Of a stretch of 64,000 bases of DNA, positions 33,409-42,468 are shown piece by piece. The stretch is from Dyella japonica A8 (GTDB lineage: Bacteria; Pseudomonadota; Gammaproteobacteria; Xanthomonadales; Rhodanobacteraceae). Every line of letters begins with the position of its first letter. The first letter of the stretch is position 1. Under the pieces are notes generated by a model. That model was not told the origin of the DNA and ran no database searches. It saw only the letters and a program-made list of their open reading frames with translations. The translations under genes and the position numbers were made by a program. Location: NCBI RefSeq assembly GCF_000725385.1, contig NZ_CP008884.1:248001-312000 (forward strand). The letters are read 5' to 3'.

Positions 33409-36318
33409 TCAATCAATCTTCCAGTCCAGCGTGAGGAAGACTTCGCGACCGGTGTAGCTGTCGCCCTGCTGCGTCGGGATGAACTCGAAGCCGCCCGAGT
33501 AGTACGGGATCGAGCCGACCTTGTCGAAGATGTTCGACACGTTGAGGCTGGCGCGCAGGCGCTCGTTGATGCGATAGCCCACCGACGTGCTCCACACGAT
33601 CCACGGTGCGACGTGGCCATGGTAGATCACGCACTGCGGGTCGCCCACCGACGGCTGGATGCCGTTGGGCAGCACTTCGCAACCGCCGTAGTTGTTGGAG
33701 CGGATTTCGCCCGAGCGCTCGCCGTGCAGCGAAACGTCCCAGTCGTTCTTGTGCCAGCTCGCGGTGCCGACCACCTTGCTCGCCACGTACTGGTAGCGCG
33801 TGTTGAGCAGCGGGTCGGAACTGAGGTCACGCTCCTTGAACTGCAGGTTGTTGGTGTAGTCGATACCCAGGTTGAAGTTGCCCCAGCGCTCGCTGCCGAA
33901 CTTGTAGGTGAGCGAGGCGTCCACGCCGCTGACATACAGCGAGGCCTCGTTGATCGGGCCCACCGTGATGTTGTTGATGCTGCCGTCGGCGTTGCGCACC
34001 ACGTTCTTGATCGCCAGCTGGCAGTATTCCGAGCCTTGCGGATGCGCGATGTACGGCGCCCCGGTAACGGTCGTGCCAGTGAGGCAGCCGGCTTCGTCGG
34101 TGAGCAGCGTGTTGGTGTCGATCCACTTGATCGCGTTGTCGATGCCCATGTGCCAGTAGTCGGCGGACACCGCCAGGCCATCCACCCACGGGATATCCCA
34201 CACGAAACCGTAGGTCCACGAGTGGCCGGTTTCCGGCAGCAGGTTGCGGCTGCCGCCCGAGTACTGGGTGAAGTAGGTCGCGTGCTGGGTCGGCTGGCAG
34301 GCGCGGTCACCGGTCTGGATGCACTTGAGCGGGTCGGCGTAGTCGCCCACCGTGCTCACCGAGTCGGCGAGGTAGATCGCCTGCATGTCCGGCGCGTGGA
34401 AGTTGGTGCCGTAGGTGCCGCGCAGCAGCAGGCTTTCCAGCGGCCGGTATTCCAGGCTGGTGCCCCAGGTCTTGGCGGTGTTGGCGATGCTGGCGTCGTT
34501 GTAGCTGTCGATGCGGCCGGAGATGGTCCAGGTCAGCGTGGAAGCCAGCGGCACGCGGAACTCGGTGGCGCCGGAGAAGCGCGTGCGGGTGCCGCCACCG
34601 GTGATCAGGTTCTGGAACGGGTCGCCGAAGGTGGTGGTGTTGCCACGGCGGTCAGGCGCCAGGCGGAAGCCCTGGTGGTTGCCTTCCACCACGCCGGCAA
34701 AACCGACCGGGCCGGCCCAGGTGTCGAACAGGTTGCCGTTGAGGTTGAAGGTGGCCTGGTCCATCCAGGTGTAGGCGCTGTTGGTGCCGCCCACCGCAAA
34801 GCTCTTGTAGTCCGAGGTGGAGATCGGGTTCCAGAAGCGGTTGCTGTTCAACGCATAGGTCGGGTAATCCGTGCCGCCGACGTTGGTGGTACCCAGCTGC
34901 GGCCCGAAGAAGTAATCGAACATGCCCTGTTCGTTCAGGCCGGTGTAGTTCTCGTGCACGATGTACTTGCTGGTGCCGACGTTGAAGTCCCAGTCGAAGC
35001 GGTCATCGAAAACGGTACCCTTCAGGCCCGCATGAATGTCCCAGTTCTTCTCGTAGTCGTGCGTGTTGCCGTAGCCGCCCATTTCCTGCGACGTGAGCTG
35101 GCGCGTGTAGTTGCTGATGACCTGGCCGCTGGTCTGGTCATAGAAGTTGTTGGGCAGGCCGCCCATCGGGTACAGCACCGGCAGCTGGGTGTTGGTGGTG
35201 CCCGTGCTGTCCTTGAAGGTCACCGAGCCATAGGCCGACAGCGACGACGAGAAGTCGTACTGGCCCGCCACGTAGAAGCTGTCGCTGCGCAGGCCGGGCG
35301 TCAGCACCCAGTTGGCGAACACGGCACGCTGCGTGCAGGACACGCCCGCGTCGCTGATGCTGGTCGGGTCGACCACGTTGCCGATGGTGCCGATGGTCTT
35401 GTGGTCGTACGCCGAGAAGTTGTTGCCGAACTGGCCACAGGCACCGGCCGGCGGCGCGATGTAGTTGCCCGCCGCGTTCTGGAGGGCAATGCCGTTGGAG
35501 GTGGGGAAGCCGAACATGCGTGCGCTCGGGTTCCAGGTGCCGTAGCCGGCGTCGCTCTCGGCGTCGGTGTAGCTGCGGTCGCGGCCCCACAGCGGCGAGC
35601 GGTTGGTGTGCTCGTAGTTGTAGATCACGTGCCAGTTGTCGCCGGAACGGCCGCCGGTGAAGTTCAGGTCGCCGTAGTTGCGGCCGCCACGGGTGGCGCC
35701 GCCGCCGGTGAGCTGCAGGTCATCGCCCTGGTACTGCTTCTTGAGGATCACGTTGACCACGCCGGCCACGGCGTCCGAACCGTAGATCGAGGACGCGCCC
35801 GAGGCCAGCACTTCGACGTGGTCGATCATGCCGGTGGGGATGTTGGCGTAGTTCTGGAACGTGCTCTGGCCCGCGCTGGGCTGCGGGTAGTCGGTAATGC
35901 GGTGGCCATCGACCAGCAGCAGGCTGTGGTCCGGACCGAGGTTGCGCAGGTTGATCGGGCGCGCGTTGACGGCCGTGTTGCCCCACGTGGAGATACGGTC
36001 GGAGAACGCCGGCGTCGCTACCTGCGGCAGCGAGTTGAGGAATTCGAAGACAGTGGTGTAGCCCTGCGCCTTGATCTGCTCGGCCGTGATGATGGTGACG
36101 GGTGCCGGGCCTTCGATCTCCGAACGCGGAATGCGCGAACCGGTGACGACGATCTTGTCGAGCGTCTTCGCCTTGCTGCTCGTATCGGTCTTGTCCGCGT
36201 CGTTCTGCTGGGGCGCCTGCGCGTCGTTCTGGGTCGTCTGGGCGTAAAGCGACGGCGCAGCAAGCGCCAGCGCCAGCGAACTGGCAAGCAGTCCGCGACG
36301 CATGCGGATAGTGGTCAT
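33409..36318 (-). CDS. TonB-dependent receptor
   Basis: A 969-residue outer-membrane receptor. A signal peptide (MTTIRMRRGLLASSLALALAAP, cleavage near LYAQT) is followed by a Gln/Asp linker and the TonB-box region (LDKIVVTGSRIPRSEIEGPAPVTIITAEQIKAQG) and plug (GPDHSLLLVDGHRI, ASGASSIYGSDAVAGVVNVILKK), then a barrel. The GASSIYGSDAVAGVVNVI motif places it in the siderophore/sugar receptor branch distinct from the other two receptors in this window. It lies downstream of the GH29 and glucokinase genes on the same strand, so it probably serves the fucose/mannose glycan system. Confidence 0.92.
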   Translation of the reverse strand: MTTIRMRRGLLASSLALALAAPSLYAQTTQNDAQAPQQNDADKTDTSSKAKTLDKIVVTGSRIPRSEIEGPAPVTIITAEQIKAQGYTTVFEFLNSLPQVATPAFSDRISTWGNTAVNARPINLRNLGPDHSLLLVDGHRITDYPQPSAGQSTFQNYANIPTGMIDHVEVLASGASSIYGSDAVAGVVNVILKKQYQGDDLQLTGGGATRGGRNYGDLNFTGGRSGDNWHVIYNYEHTNRSPLWGRDRSYTDAESDAGYGTWNPSARMFGFPTSNGIALQNAAGNYIAPPAGACGQFGNNFSAYDHKTIGTIGNVVDPTSISDAGVSCTQRAVFANWVLTPGLRSDSFYVAGQYDFSSSLSAYGSVTFKDSTGTTNTQLPVLYPMGGLPNNFYDQTSGQVISNYTRQLTSQEMGGYGNTHDYEKNWDIHAGLKGTVFDDRFDWDFNVGTSKYIVHENYTGLNEQGMFDYFFGPQLGTTNVGGTDYPTYALNSNRFWNPISTSDYKSFAVGGTNSAYTWMDQATFNLNGNLFDTWAGPVGFAGVVEGNHQGFRLAPDRRGNTTTFGDPFQNLITGGGTRTRFSGATEFRVPLASTLTWTISGRIDSYNDASIANTAKTWGTSLEYRPLESLLLRGTYGTNFHAPDMQAIYLADSVSTVGDYADPLKCIQTGDRACQPTQHATYFTQYSGGSRNLLPETGHSWTYGFVWDIPWVDGLAVSADYWHMGIDNAIKWIDTNTLLTDEAGCLTGTTVTGAPYIAHPQGSEYCQLAIKNVVRNADGSINNITVGPINEASLYVSGVDASLTYKFGSERWGNFNLGIDYTNNLQFKERDLSSDPLLNTRYQYVASKVVGTASWHKNDWDVSLHGERSGEIRSNNYGGCEVLPNGIQPSVGDPQCVIYHGHVAPWIVWSTSVGYRINERLRASLNVSNIFDKVGSIPYYSGGFEFIPTQQGDSYTGREVFLTLDWKID

Positions 36319-36407
36319 GGTAGTTCCCTCCCGAAGAACCTTGGGGTAGTCATGGCTGTCCGCCACGGCCCACGGGCCATGGCAGCGTTCTTTGTGGTTG
36401 TTGTAGT

Positions 36408-36437
36408 ACTGGCGAAAGACGTCATGCCGGCGCCAGT
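36408..36437. promoter_or_regulatory. Inverted repeat upstream of the TonB receptor gene
   Basis: ACTGGCG and CGCCAGT form 7-bp arms 16 bp apart, 90 bp upstream of the receptor start. It is a possible operator for a dimeric regulator but no second copy was found, so this is weak. Confidence 0.3.
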
Positions 36438-36522
36438 TCCGGCTTGCTCCTTGCGACGGTTGGGACCGTTCTTTTCGCGGCGCGGGGAAACGCCGCAGGG
36501 CTATTGTCGAGGTTTGTACATA

Positions 36523-36556
36523 GGCCTGTCCTTGTCCTCACAGACAAGGACAGGCC
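36523..36556 (-). terminator. Strong hairpin after the GH29 gene
   Basis: A perfect 14-bp stem (36523-36536 with 36543-36556) and 6-base loop lies 30 bp past the GH29 stop. There is no long T-run, so it may partly terminate transcription or stabilise the upstream mRNA before the receptor gene. Confidence 0.75.
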
Positions 36557-36585
36557 GTTGCTTCATGGAATTTGTCGGCAGGCGG

Positions 36586-38235
36586 TCAGTGTGAAGCCAG
36601 CGCGATGCGATACGCGTACACATGCACGCCCTGCGGCTGCGCCGGCAGGTCGAGGTGCAGGCCATCGGGCTGCTGGGTGAACGGAACAGGCTTGCCGGTG
36701 GCCAGCAGGGTTACGGACGTCACTTTCATCGTCGGCCCGATCGAGTGGATCAGCGCGTGCTTCGTCGCCGGCCATGCCATTTCAATGGCGTAGAGCTGAC
36801 CGTTCTTCATGGTGAAGCGGAAGTCGTCGGCGGTGTACGGCTTGGTCTTGGTGTCCTGGTTGGTACCGGCCGCCACTTCCGTCGGGCCTTCGCCGAAACG
36901 CTGCCACGGACGCGTGCCGTAGATGGCGTCGCCATTGGCGTGCATCCACTGGCCCACTGCCTGCAGGATGCCGCGCGCTTCGTCCGGAATGGTGCCGTCG
37001 GCCTTGGGTCCGATGTTCAAGAGCAGGTTGCCGTTCTTGCTGACCACGTCGGCGAGCAGCTGCACGATCTCGTCCGGCGACTTGTAAGTGTCGCCCTCGG
37101 CATAGCCCCACGAGTCGGGACTCACCGAGGTTTCGGTTTGCCACGGCTGCTCGCGGATGCCCGCGGCCTGCCCGCGCTCAATGTTGAGCGTGCCGGTGCC
37201 GGGACGCATGTCGTTGAGCTTGTAGTTCAGCACCACGCCCTGCTGCCGTGCGGCGGCCTGGTTGTAGTAGAACGCGGCGAAGTCGGCGAGCGCGCCGCGG
37301 AAGCGTGGCTGGCCGATCCACCAGTCGAAGTACATCAGGTCGGGGTGGTAGTCCTGCACGATCTCCGCCGAGCGTGCCAGCCAGTCGTTGAGGTACGCAT
37401 CGGACACGAAGGTCCAGTCCACGTCCTGGCCGTCTTCGCCCTTGGCCCCTTTGTTGGGATGCGCCGGGCCATACAGCGCCGCGTAGCGCGGATCGTTGAC
37501 GTCGGAATCGAACTGGCGGCCGTATTCGTAGAACCAGTCATGCTCGGCGCGGTGCGACGACAGGCCCAGCTTCATGCCCTGCGCGCGGATGGCCTTGGCC
37601 AGCTCGCCGATCACGTCGCGGTGCGGGCCCATCTTCACCGCCGTCCAGTCCGACAGTTTGGAGTCGTACATGGCGAAGCCGTCGTGATGCTCGGCCACCG
37701 GCACCACGTAGCGTGCGCCCGCTTCGCGGAACAATTTTGCCCACGCGTCCGGATCGAAATGCTCGGCCTTGAACAGCGGGATCAGATCCTTGTAACCCAC
37801 CTTGGGCATGGGCCCGTAGGTGGCGATCTGGTGGCGGTAGCGGTCGGAGTTCTCGCCTTCGCGCTCGTACATGTGGCGCGGATACCACTCGCCCTTGAAG
37901 GCTGGCACCGAATACACGCCCCAGTGGATGAAGATGCCGAACTTGGCATCGCGGTACCAGTCGGGCGTGCGGTAGGCCGTCAGGCGCTGCCAGTCCGGCT
38001 GCATCGGCCCCTGCCACGCTACCTTCTCGGTCTGCGCGAGGATCTCGCTACGCGCATGGTCATAAGGCTTGTTGGCGGCCACCCATTGCTGCTCGATGGT
38101 CGCTGCATCGGGCGGCGTAAACGCCGCCTGCTCCGTGGCCGCCACCGTGCCTGCGCATGCCACGGCGGCCACGCCCAGCCATCCGGCAAGGCTTCGGAAT
38201 CGGGAAGAACGACGTGCTTCGGAAAGAGCTGCCAT
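36586..38235 (-). CDS. GH29 alpha-L-fucosidase
   Basis: A 549-residue secreted alpha-L-fucosidase. Signal peptide near residues 15-35 (SLAGWLGVAAVACAGTVAAT). The N-terminal catalytic barrel carries the family signatures KFGIFIHWGVYSVPAFKGEWY, VVPVAEHHDGFAMYDS, and the nucleophile region DLMYFDWWIG (Asp in YFDWW), followed by a C-terminal beta-sandwich. It hydrolyses terminal alpha-linked fucose on glycans. It follows the glucokinase gene by 61 bp on the same strand and precedes a TonB receptor gene, so it is part of a carbohydrate locus that includes GH92. Confidence 0.93.
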   Translation of the reverse strand: MAALSEARRSSRFRSLAGWLGVAAVACAGTVAATEQAAFTPPDAATIEQQWVAANKPYDHARSEILAQTEKVAWQGPMQPDWQRLTAYRTPDWYRDAKFGIFIHWGVYSVPAFKGEWYPRHMYEREGENSDRYRHQIATYGPMPKVGYKDLIPLFKAEHFDPDAWAKLFREAGARYVVPVAEHHDGFAMYDSKLSDWTAVKMGPHRDVIGELAKAIRAQGMKLGLSSHRAEHDWFYEYGRQFDSDVNDPRYAALYGPAHPNKGAKGEDGQDVDWTFVSDAYLNDWLARSAEIVQDYHPDLMYFDWWIGQPRFRGALADFAAFYYNQAAARQQGVVLNYKLNDMRPGTGTLNIERGQAAGIREQPWQTETSVSPDSWGYAEGDTYKSPDEIVQLLADVVSKNGNLLLNIGPKADGTIPDEARGILQAVGQWMHANGDAIYGTRPWQRFGEGPTEVAAGTNQDTKTKPYTADDFRFTMKNGQLYAIEMAWPATKHALIHSIGPTMKVTSVTLLATGKPVPFTQQPDGLHLDLPAQPQGVHVYAYRIALASH

Positions 38236-38296
38236 GGGAGTACCCGCCAGGTCTGTGATTGCCGTGATGGAGTTCGAACCGGGATGAATAGCCGAC

Positions 38297-39376
38297 TTAC
38301 ACAGACGCGACAGGCGCCGTGCGTTCCACCAGCCAGCGTGCCGCGCCGATGACCGCCAGTTGCGCGTGATCCACCACCTGCACCGGCACGGTTTCAAGGA
38401 AGGGACGCACCACGCCCTTGTCGAGAAAACGCTCGACGAAACTGCTGGCACGCAGCAGGTCCGTCATCTGCGAAAGGAAACCGCCTGCCAGATGGATGCC
38501 ACCGGTGGCGCCGTACATCATCGCCAGGTCGCCGGTGAAAGAACCCAGCCAGCCGCAGAACAGCTGCAGGGTTTCGTGCGCCAGCGCATCGCGGTTCGCG
38601 ACGGCAGCGGCCACCACCTCGGCCGGCGCGTGGCAGGCCGGCGCAACGCCTTCGATCTGGCACAGCGCGCGATAGACGCGCAGCAGGCCCGGGCCGGACA
38701 GCACCATGTCGTAGGGCGCATGGGCGTCAGCCGGCGACAGCACCGCCAGCACCTGCCGTTCGCGCGACGTGCGCGCCGCCAGCTGGATGTGCCCTGCTTC
38801 CGTCGGCAATACCTGCGGCGCCGGACCCGGCAGGCGCACGGCGACGCCCAGCCCCGTGCCGGGACCGACCACCACCACCGGCCCTGCCGGCGCGGCGCGC
38901 GCGGGGACATGCAGCGGCGTTGCCGCGTCGCCGTTGAGATGCGGCACGGCATGCGCCAGCGCCACAAAGTCATTCAGCACGCACACTTCATCCAGCCCCA
39001 GTGCACGCTCCAGCGCGGCCGGCTCGATGGGCCACTGCAGGTGGCTGTTGATCACGCGCCCTTCGTGCAGATAGCCCGCGCAGGCCAGCGCAAACCGCCG
39101 CGGCCTGATCGCCATGCCCTGGCAGAAGCGCTGCACGATCGCATCCAGGCTCGCGTCGTCGCGGCATGGATAGACCTGATACGCCAGCACGTCGAGCATG
39201 GCAGCCGGCCGCGAGTAGGCAATGAGGCCAAGCCGCGCATGCGTGCCGCCCACGTCGGCGGCCAGCAGCAGCTCCGGCGTGTCATGCCCCGCCACGTTCC
39301 CGCCCGCGGGCGCGGTCTCGCCGGCCAAGGGGTAGACCACTCCCGTGCTGCCGCTCACCAGGTTGCCTTCACTCAC
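38297..39376 (-). CDS. glk: Glucokinase
   Basis: A 359-residue sugar kinase of the bacterial glucokinase family. LLLAADVGGTHARLGLI is the first phosphate-binding motif, CVLNDFVALAHAV carries the catalytic Asp, VVVGPGTGLGVAV is the second phosphate loop, and GGIHLAGGFLSQM is the C-terminal adenosine motif. A GTG at 39376, preceded by GAGAGAGGGCGAGG, is the best start. It phosphorylates hexose released by the locus. Two operator-like sites lie 130-180 bp upstream. With the fucosidase 61 bp downstream it probably forms an operon. Confidence 0.9.
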   Translation of the reverse strand: MSEGNLVSGSTGVVYPLAGETAPAGGNVAGHDTPELLLAADVGGTHARLGLIAYSRPAAMLDVLAYQVYPCRDDASLDAIVQRFCQGMAIRPRRFALACAGYLHEGRVINSHLQWPIEPAALERALGLDEVCVLNDFVALAHAVPHLNGDAATPLHVPARAAPAGPVVVVGPGTGLGVAVRLPGPAPQVLPTEAGHIQLAARTSRERQVLAVLSPADAHAPYDMVLSGPGLLRVYRALCQIEGVAPACHAPAEVVAAAVANRDALAHETLQLFCGWLGSFTGDLAMMYGATGGIHLAGGFLSQMTDLLRASSFVERFLDKGVVRPFLETVPVQVVDHAQLAVIGAARWLVERTAPVASV

Positions 39377-39507
39377 GCCTCGCCCTCTCTCGGACCCGTA
39401 TCGCTCGGGCCACGCCGCCATCCGTCCCACCGCCGACGCCCGACTGCCAAAGGAGTGGCCGTGGGACGCGCGGTGCCGTGCCCGGGGGGCGCATCGGCGC
39501 CATCGGG

Positions 39508-39527
39508 CATTTAGATCGAGCGAAAAT
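39508..39527. promoter_or_regulatory. LacI-type operator copy, glucokinase promoter (site A)
   Basis: ATTTAGATCGAGCGAAAAT matches the palindrome AATTTAGATCGATCTAAATT at 16 of 20 positions, with one half-site (TTTAGATC) intact. It lies about 130 bp upstream of the glucokinase GTG. Confidence 0.6.
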
Positions 39528-39537
39528 TCTTCCCGGT

Positions 39538-39557
39538 CGTTTAGATCGAGGCAAGTT
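39538..39557. promoter_or_regulatory. LacI-type operator copy, glucokinase promoter (site B)
   Basis: A second match, GTTTAGATCGAGGCAAGTT, exactly 30 bp (about three helical turns) further upstream, with 14 of 20 positions identical to the palindrome. The tandem spacing suggests cooperative repressor binding. Confidence 0.5.
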
Positions 39558-39633
39558 GCATCGCAACACGCCTTGCACGAGGGTGTCGAAACGCCTGCCA
39601 ACCGGGGGATAGATGGGGTGCGGCGGATCGCCC

Positions 39634-39880
39634 TCAGGGCGGCGCGCCGGCCCGTATCGTCGCCTCATTGATGGCGCGCACCCTGGCCTTGTCCACCTTT
39701 TCGACCTTGCGGTCGTAGGTAAACAGGCCGTTGTGCTCACCCTCGACATCGGTGATCTGGGAGTAGACGCTGCCGGACATGCCCGTGGCCACACCCTTGT
39801 CGCGCAGCACGGCGGTGTTGGCGATGTCGATGGCGGCACCGCGCACCCGGTCGTTTCCCGTCAATCGCTTATCCGCATCA
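39634..39880 (-). pseudogene. 3' remnant of a GH2-like glycosidase gene
   Basis: About 80 codons ending in frame with the C-terminal pattern of GH2-type hydrolases: GMSGSVYSQITDVEGEHNGL followed by a FTYDRKVEKVD segment and a final helix (RVRAINEAT). Intact homologues carry this after several hundred residues of catalytic domain. Upstream there is no start or barrel sequence, only 52 bp before the GH92 stop. It is the tail of a gene whose body was deleted from the glycan locus. Confidence 0.65.
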
Positions 39881-39931
39881 TGCCCTGCCCGCGCAGGCTC
39901 AGCGTTGCTTGCCGCTGCGTTGCGGCAGCGT

Positions 39932-42325
39932 TCACTGCTTTCCCACCGACATCGAGGGCGGCGCATCGTGCGCGTCCGCGCCCCAGGCCTTGTTCGGCTC
40001 GGGCCCCATCGTGAGCACCAGCGTGGCGCCGTTGGCGATGTCGGTGTGGCTGAACCAGGGTTGGGTCCATGGCTTGCCGTTGAGCGTGGCGGACTGGATG
40101 TACATGTTCCTCGCCGAGTTGTTGCGCGCGACGATCTCGAACACCTTGCCGTTGCCCATGTGCAGGCGTGCCCGGTCGAAGATCGGGCTGCCCAGGATGT
40201 ATTCCGGGCGGGAGGGGTCCACCGGGTAGAAGCCCATCGCACTCAGCACGTACCAGGACGAGGTGGAGCCCTGGTCATCCATGCCGGGATACGCGTAGCC
40301 GCTCGCGTCGCTGCCGTACATGTCGGCGAGAATGCGGCGCGCCAACGCCTGCGTTTTCCAGGGCTGGCCGCTCCAGGCATAGAGGTAGGCCGCCTGCTGG
40401 TCGGGCTGGTTGCCCTGCACGTACTGGCCGATCAGCCCGGTGCAATCGCGGCAGATGCCCTTGGCTCGGTAGGGCGTGGCGAAGAACGCGTCGAGCTTGG
40501 CGTTGAACGCGTCGCGTCCGCCCAGCAGATCCACCAGGCCCTGCACGTCATGCGGCACCAGCCACAAGGTGGACCAGCCCGAGGCTTCCTTCATCATGAA
40601 GTTGTAGTACGGCTCACCCGGATCGAACGGCGAGATCCACTGGCCGTCCCCGGTGCGTCCACGGACGAAGCCCACCGACGGATCGAACACGTTGCGGTAG
40701 TTCGCGGCGCGATGCAGGAACAACTGGGCGTCGTCGGTCTTGCCGAGGCGACGGGCGATATCAGCCAGCGCATGATCGTCCCAGGCGTATTCGAGCGTGG
40801 TGGCGGCACCCGCCTTGCCGCCGGCATAAGGTGGACTGGCGTCGGCCGGAGGAACCATGTCCGAGATCCAGCCGTTCGTCATGTACTCGGCCAGGTCGCC
40901 GCGCGGCCCCTTGGGGTCGGTGGCGTTCTTGCGCAGGTACTCGTAAGCGGCCGCGTAGTCGAACGGGATGCCTCGCTGCCACGCGCCGTCGTAGAGCAAC
41001 ACCGCATGGTCGCCATGGAACGAGGTGTCCATGTAGCCGCGTTCGCGTGCGCGATCCAGCTCGGAGCGCATGATGTCCTGCACCACGTCCGGCTCCAGCA
41101 ACATCAGCAGCGTGATCTGGTTGCGTCCGGTATCCCAGAAGGGCACCGGGCCATAGCGGTCGTAGCTGGCAACCTGCACGTGGCCATCCGCATCGGTGTA
41201 GCGGCCGCCCTTGCGCGCGAGCAATCGCGGGCTGGCAAACGAGTGGTACAGCGTCGAATAGAACAGCATGCGCTGCTTCGGTGTGCCGCCAGTCACCTCG
41301 ACGCGGTCGAACAGCTGCGTCCAGGCCGCACGCGCCTGGGCGTGCACGCGGTCGAAATCCCAGCGGTCGCCCTCGGCGTGCAGGCGTTGTTCGGCCTCCT
41401 CGGCGCTATGCCCGTGCGCGATCCTTACCAGCACCTGCTCGCCCGCCTTCGTGTCGAAGGTGACATAGGCGCCCGCATAGCTGCCGGACACCGTGCGCCG
41501 GCCAGCCTGCACGTCCTCGTCGCCGAGTCCGCGGCCCTGGTCGTTGTGCAACGCGCGGAAGCTGCCGAAGCCCGCGAACGGCCGCGAGAACTCGGCCACG
41601 AACCAGTTGCCGTCCGAATCACGTTCCGCGCGGCCCTCGGCAAGGCCACGGATCGTGTGATCGTCGACCACTTCCACCGTGCCGCCGCCGCGGCGCAGGT
41701 TGACCACCACGTTCGAGCGATGGCTCGCCGGAAAGGTGAAGCGCATCAGGCTGCTCCACTGTGCCGCCGTCAGCTCCACTCGCGTGTGGAAGGTGGCGAG
41801 GTCAACCGCGTAATAGCCGGGCGACGCCTGCTCGCTCGCCTTGTCGTAGGTGGACTGCGCATAGTCCGGCGGTACCGTCCAGTCGCCCACCACCGGCATG
41901 ATCATCGGCGCGGCACGCGCGCCGTAAGTCGAACCGCCGCCGGTGAAGCCGATCATGGTCGGACGGCCATAACCGTAGGACGCCGCCACGCCCGTGGGGT
42001 AACTCAGATCCGCATTGATGTTGACCGGCGCCGCCTCGGTGGAGCTTTGCGGCAGGCTGGCGCCCGGCGACGTCATGCCCGAATACAGCGGCTCGCCCGG
42101 CGGCGGCGCGTTGCCGATCAGCTCCTGCCGATCCAGCGGCGCGGTGCCGACCAGCGGATTGGCTTCATCGACGGCCGACGTCGTGGATGACGGTGCGCCG
42201 CCGTTCGCGGCAAGGCACGCGCCGATGCTGCCGGTCGCGAAGATGGCCAGCGCGATGGCCACGCTGGCGTAACGGTTGAGCGTGGACGTGGCTCGACGCT
42301 GAAAATGTGCAGGCGATAGGTTCAT
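39932..42325 (-). CDS. GH92 family exo-alpha-mannosidase-like protein
   Basis: A 797-residue exported GH92 protein. Signal peptide near residues 20-40. The two-domain family pattern is clear: NPLVGT near the start, GFTGGGSTYGARAAPMIMPVVG, FWDTGRNQ, TSFHGDHAVLLYDGAW and PGMDDQGSTSSWYVLSAMG, which carries the paired Asp that act as base with calcium. The usual GNEPSHH acid motif reads GNQPDQQ here, with Gln640 in place of the catalytic Glu. Family known enzymes with that Gln cleave mannose phosphodiesters rather than ordinary mannosides; this is a prediction for this one. It is downstream of a TonB receptor gene in the same orientation. Confidence 0.85.
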   Translation of the reverse strand: MNLSPAHFQRRATSTLNRYASVAIALAIFATGSIGACLAANGGAPSSTTSAVDEANPLVGTAPLDRQELIGNAPPPGEPLYSGMTSPGASLPQSSTEAAPVNINADLSYPTGVAASYGYGRPTMIGFTGGGSTYGARAAPMIMPVVGDWTVPPDYAQSTYDKASEQASPGYYAVDLATFHTRVELTAAQWSSLMRFTFPASHRSNVVVNLRRGGGTVEVVDDHTIRGLAEGRAERDSDGNWFVAEFSRPFAGFGSFRALHNDQGRGLGDEDVQAGRRTVSGSYAGAYVTFDTKAGEQVLVRIAHGHSAEEAEQRLHAEGDRWDFDRVHAQARAAWTQLFDRVEVTGGTPKQRMLFYSTLYHSFASPRLLARKGGRYTDADGHVQVASYDRYGPVPFWDTGRNQITLLMLLEPDVVQDIMRSELDRARERGYMDTSFHGDHAVLLYDGAWQRGIPFDYAAAYEYLRKNATDPKGPRGDLAEYMTNGWISDMVPPADASPPYAGGKAGAATTLEYAWDDHALADIARRLGKTDDAQLFLHRAANYRNVFDPSVGFVRGRTGDGQWISPFDPGEPYYNFMMKEASGWSTLWLVPHDVQGLVDLLGGRDAFNAKLDAFFATPYRAKGICRDCTGLIGQYVQGNQPDQQAAYLYAWSGQPWKTQALARRILADMYGSDASGYAYPGMDDQGSTSSWYVLSAMGFYPVDPSRPEYILGSPIFDRARLHMGNGKVFEIVARNNSARNMYIQSATLNGKPWTQPWFSHTDIANGATLVLTMGPEPNKAWGADAHDAPPSMSVGKQ

Positions 42326-42378
42326 GATCTCGTCTCGTACGAAGTGGCGGCGCAGGCGTCGCCATGCGTGCGGCCATC

Positions 42379-42410
42379 GTTCGCCTTCTCCCGCCCGGAA
42401 GAAGGCGAAC
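42379..42410 (-). terminator. Hairpin after the TonB receptor gene
   Basis: An 11-bp perfect stem (GTTCGCCTTCT / AGAAGGCGAAC) around a 10-base loop lies 58 bp past the stop of the receptor and before the GH92 gene. No T-run follows, so attenuation or mRNA stabilisation is as likely as full termination. Confidence 0.55.
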
Positions 42411-42468
42411 GCCGAAGCTCACGGGTCAAGGGGGACAGGCCGCAAGCCTGGCCCCCGCCCGTGCTGGT

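Noticed and set aside
33382..36594. A 1,070-codon plus-strand open frame opposite a TonB receptor gene
   Set aside because: It mirrors the minus-strand receptor codon for codon, with extreme Val/Arg/Ala bias and no motif; an antisense shadow of high-GC coding DNA.
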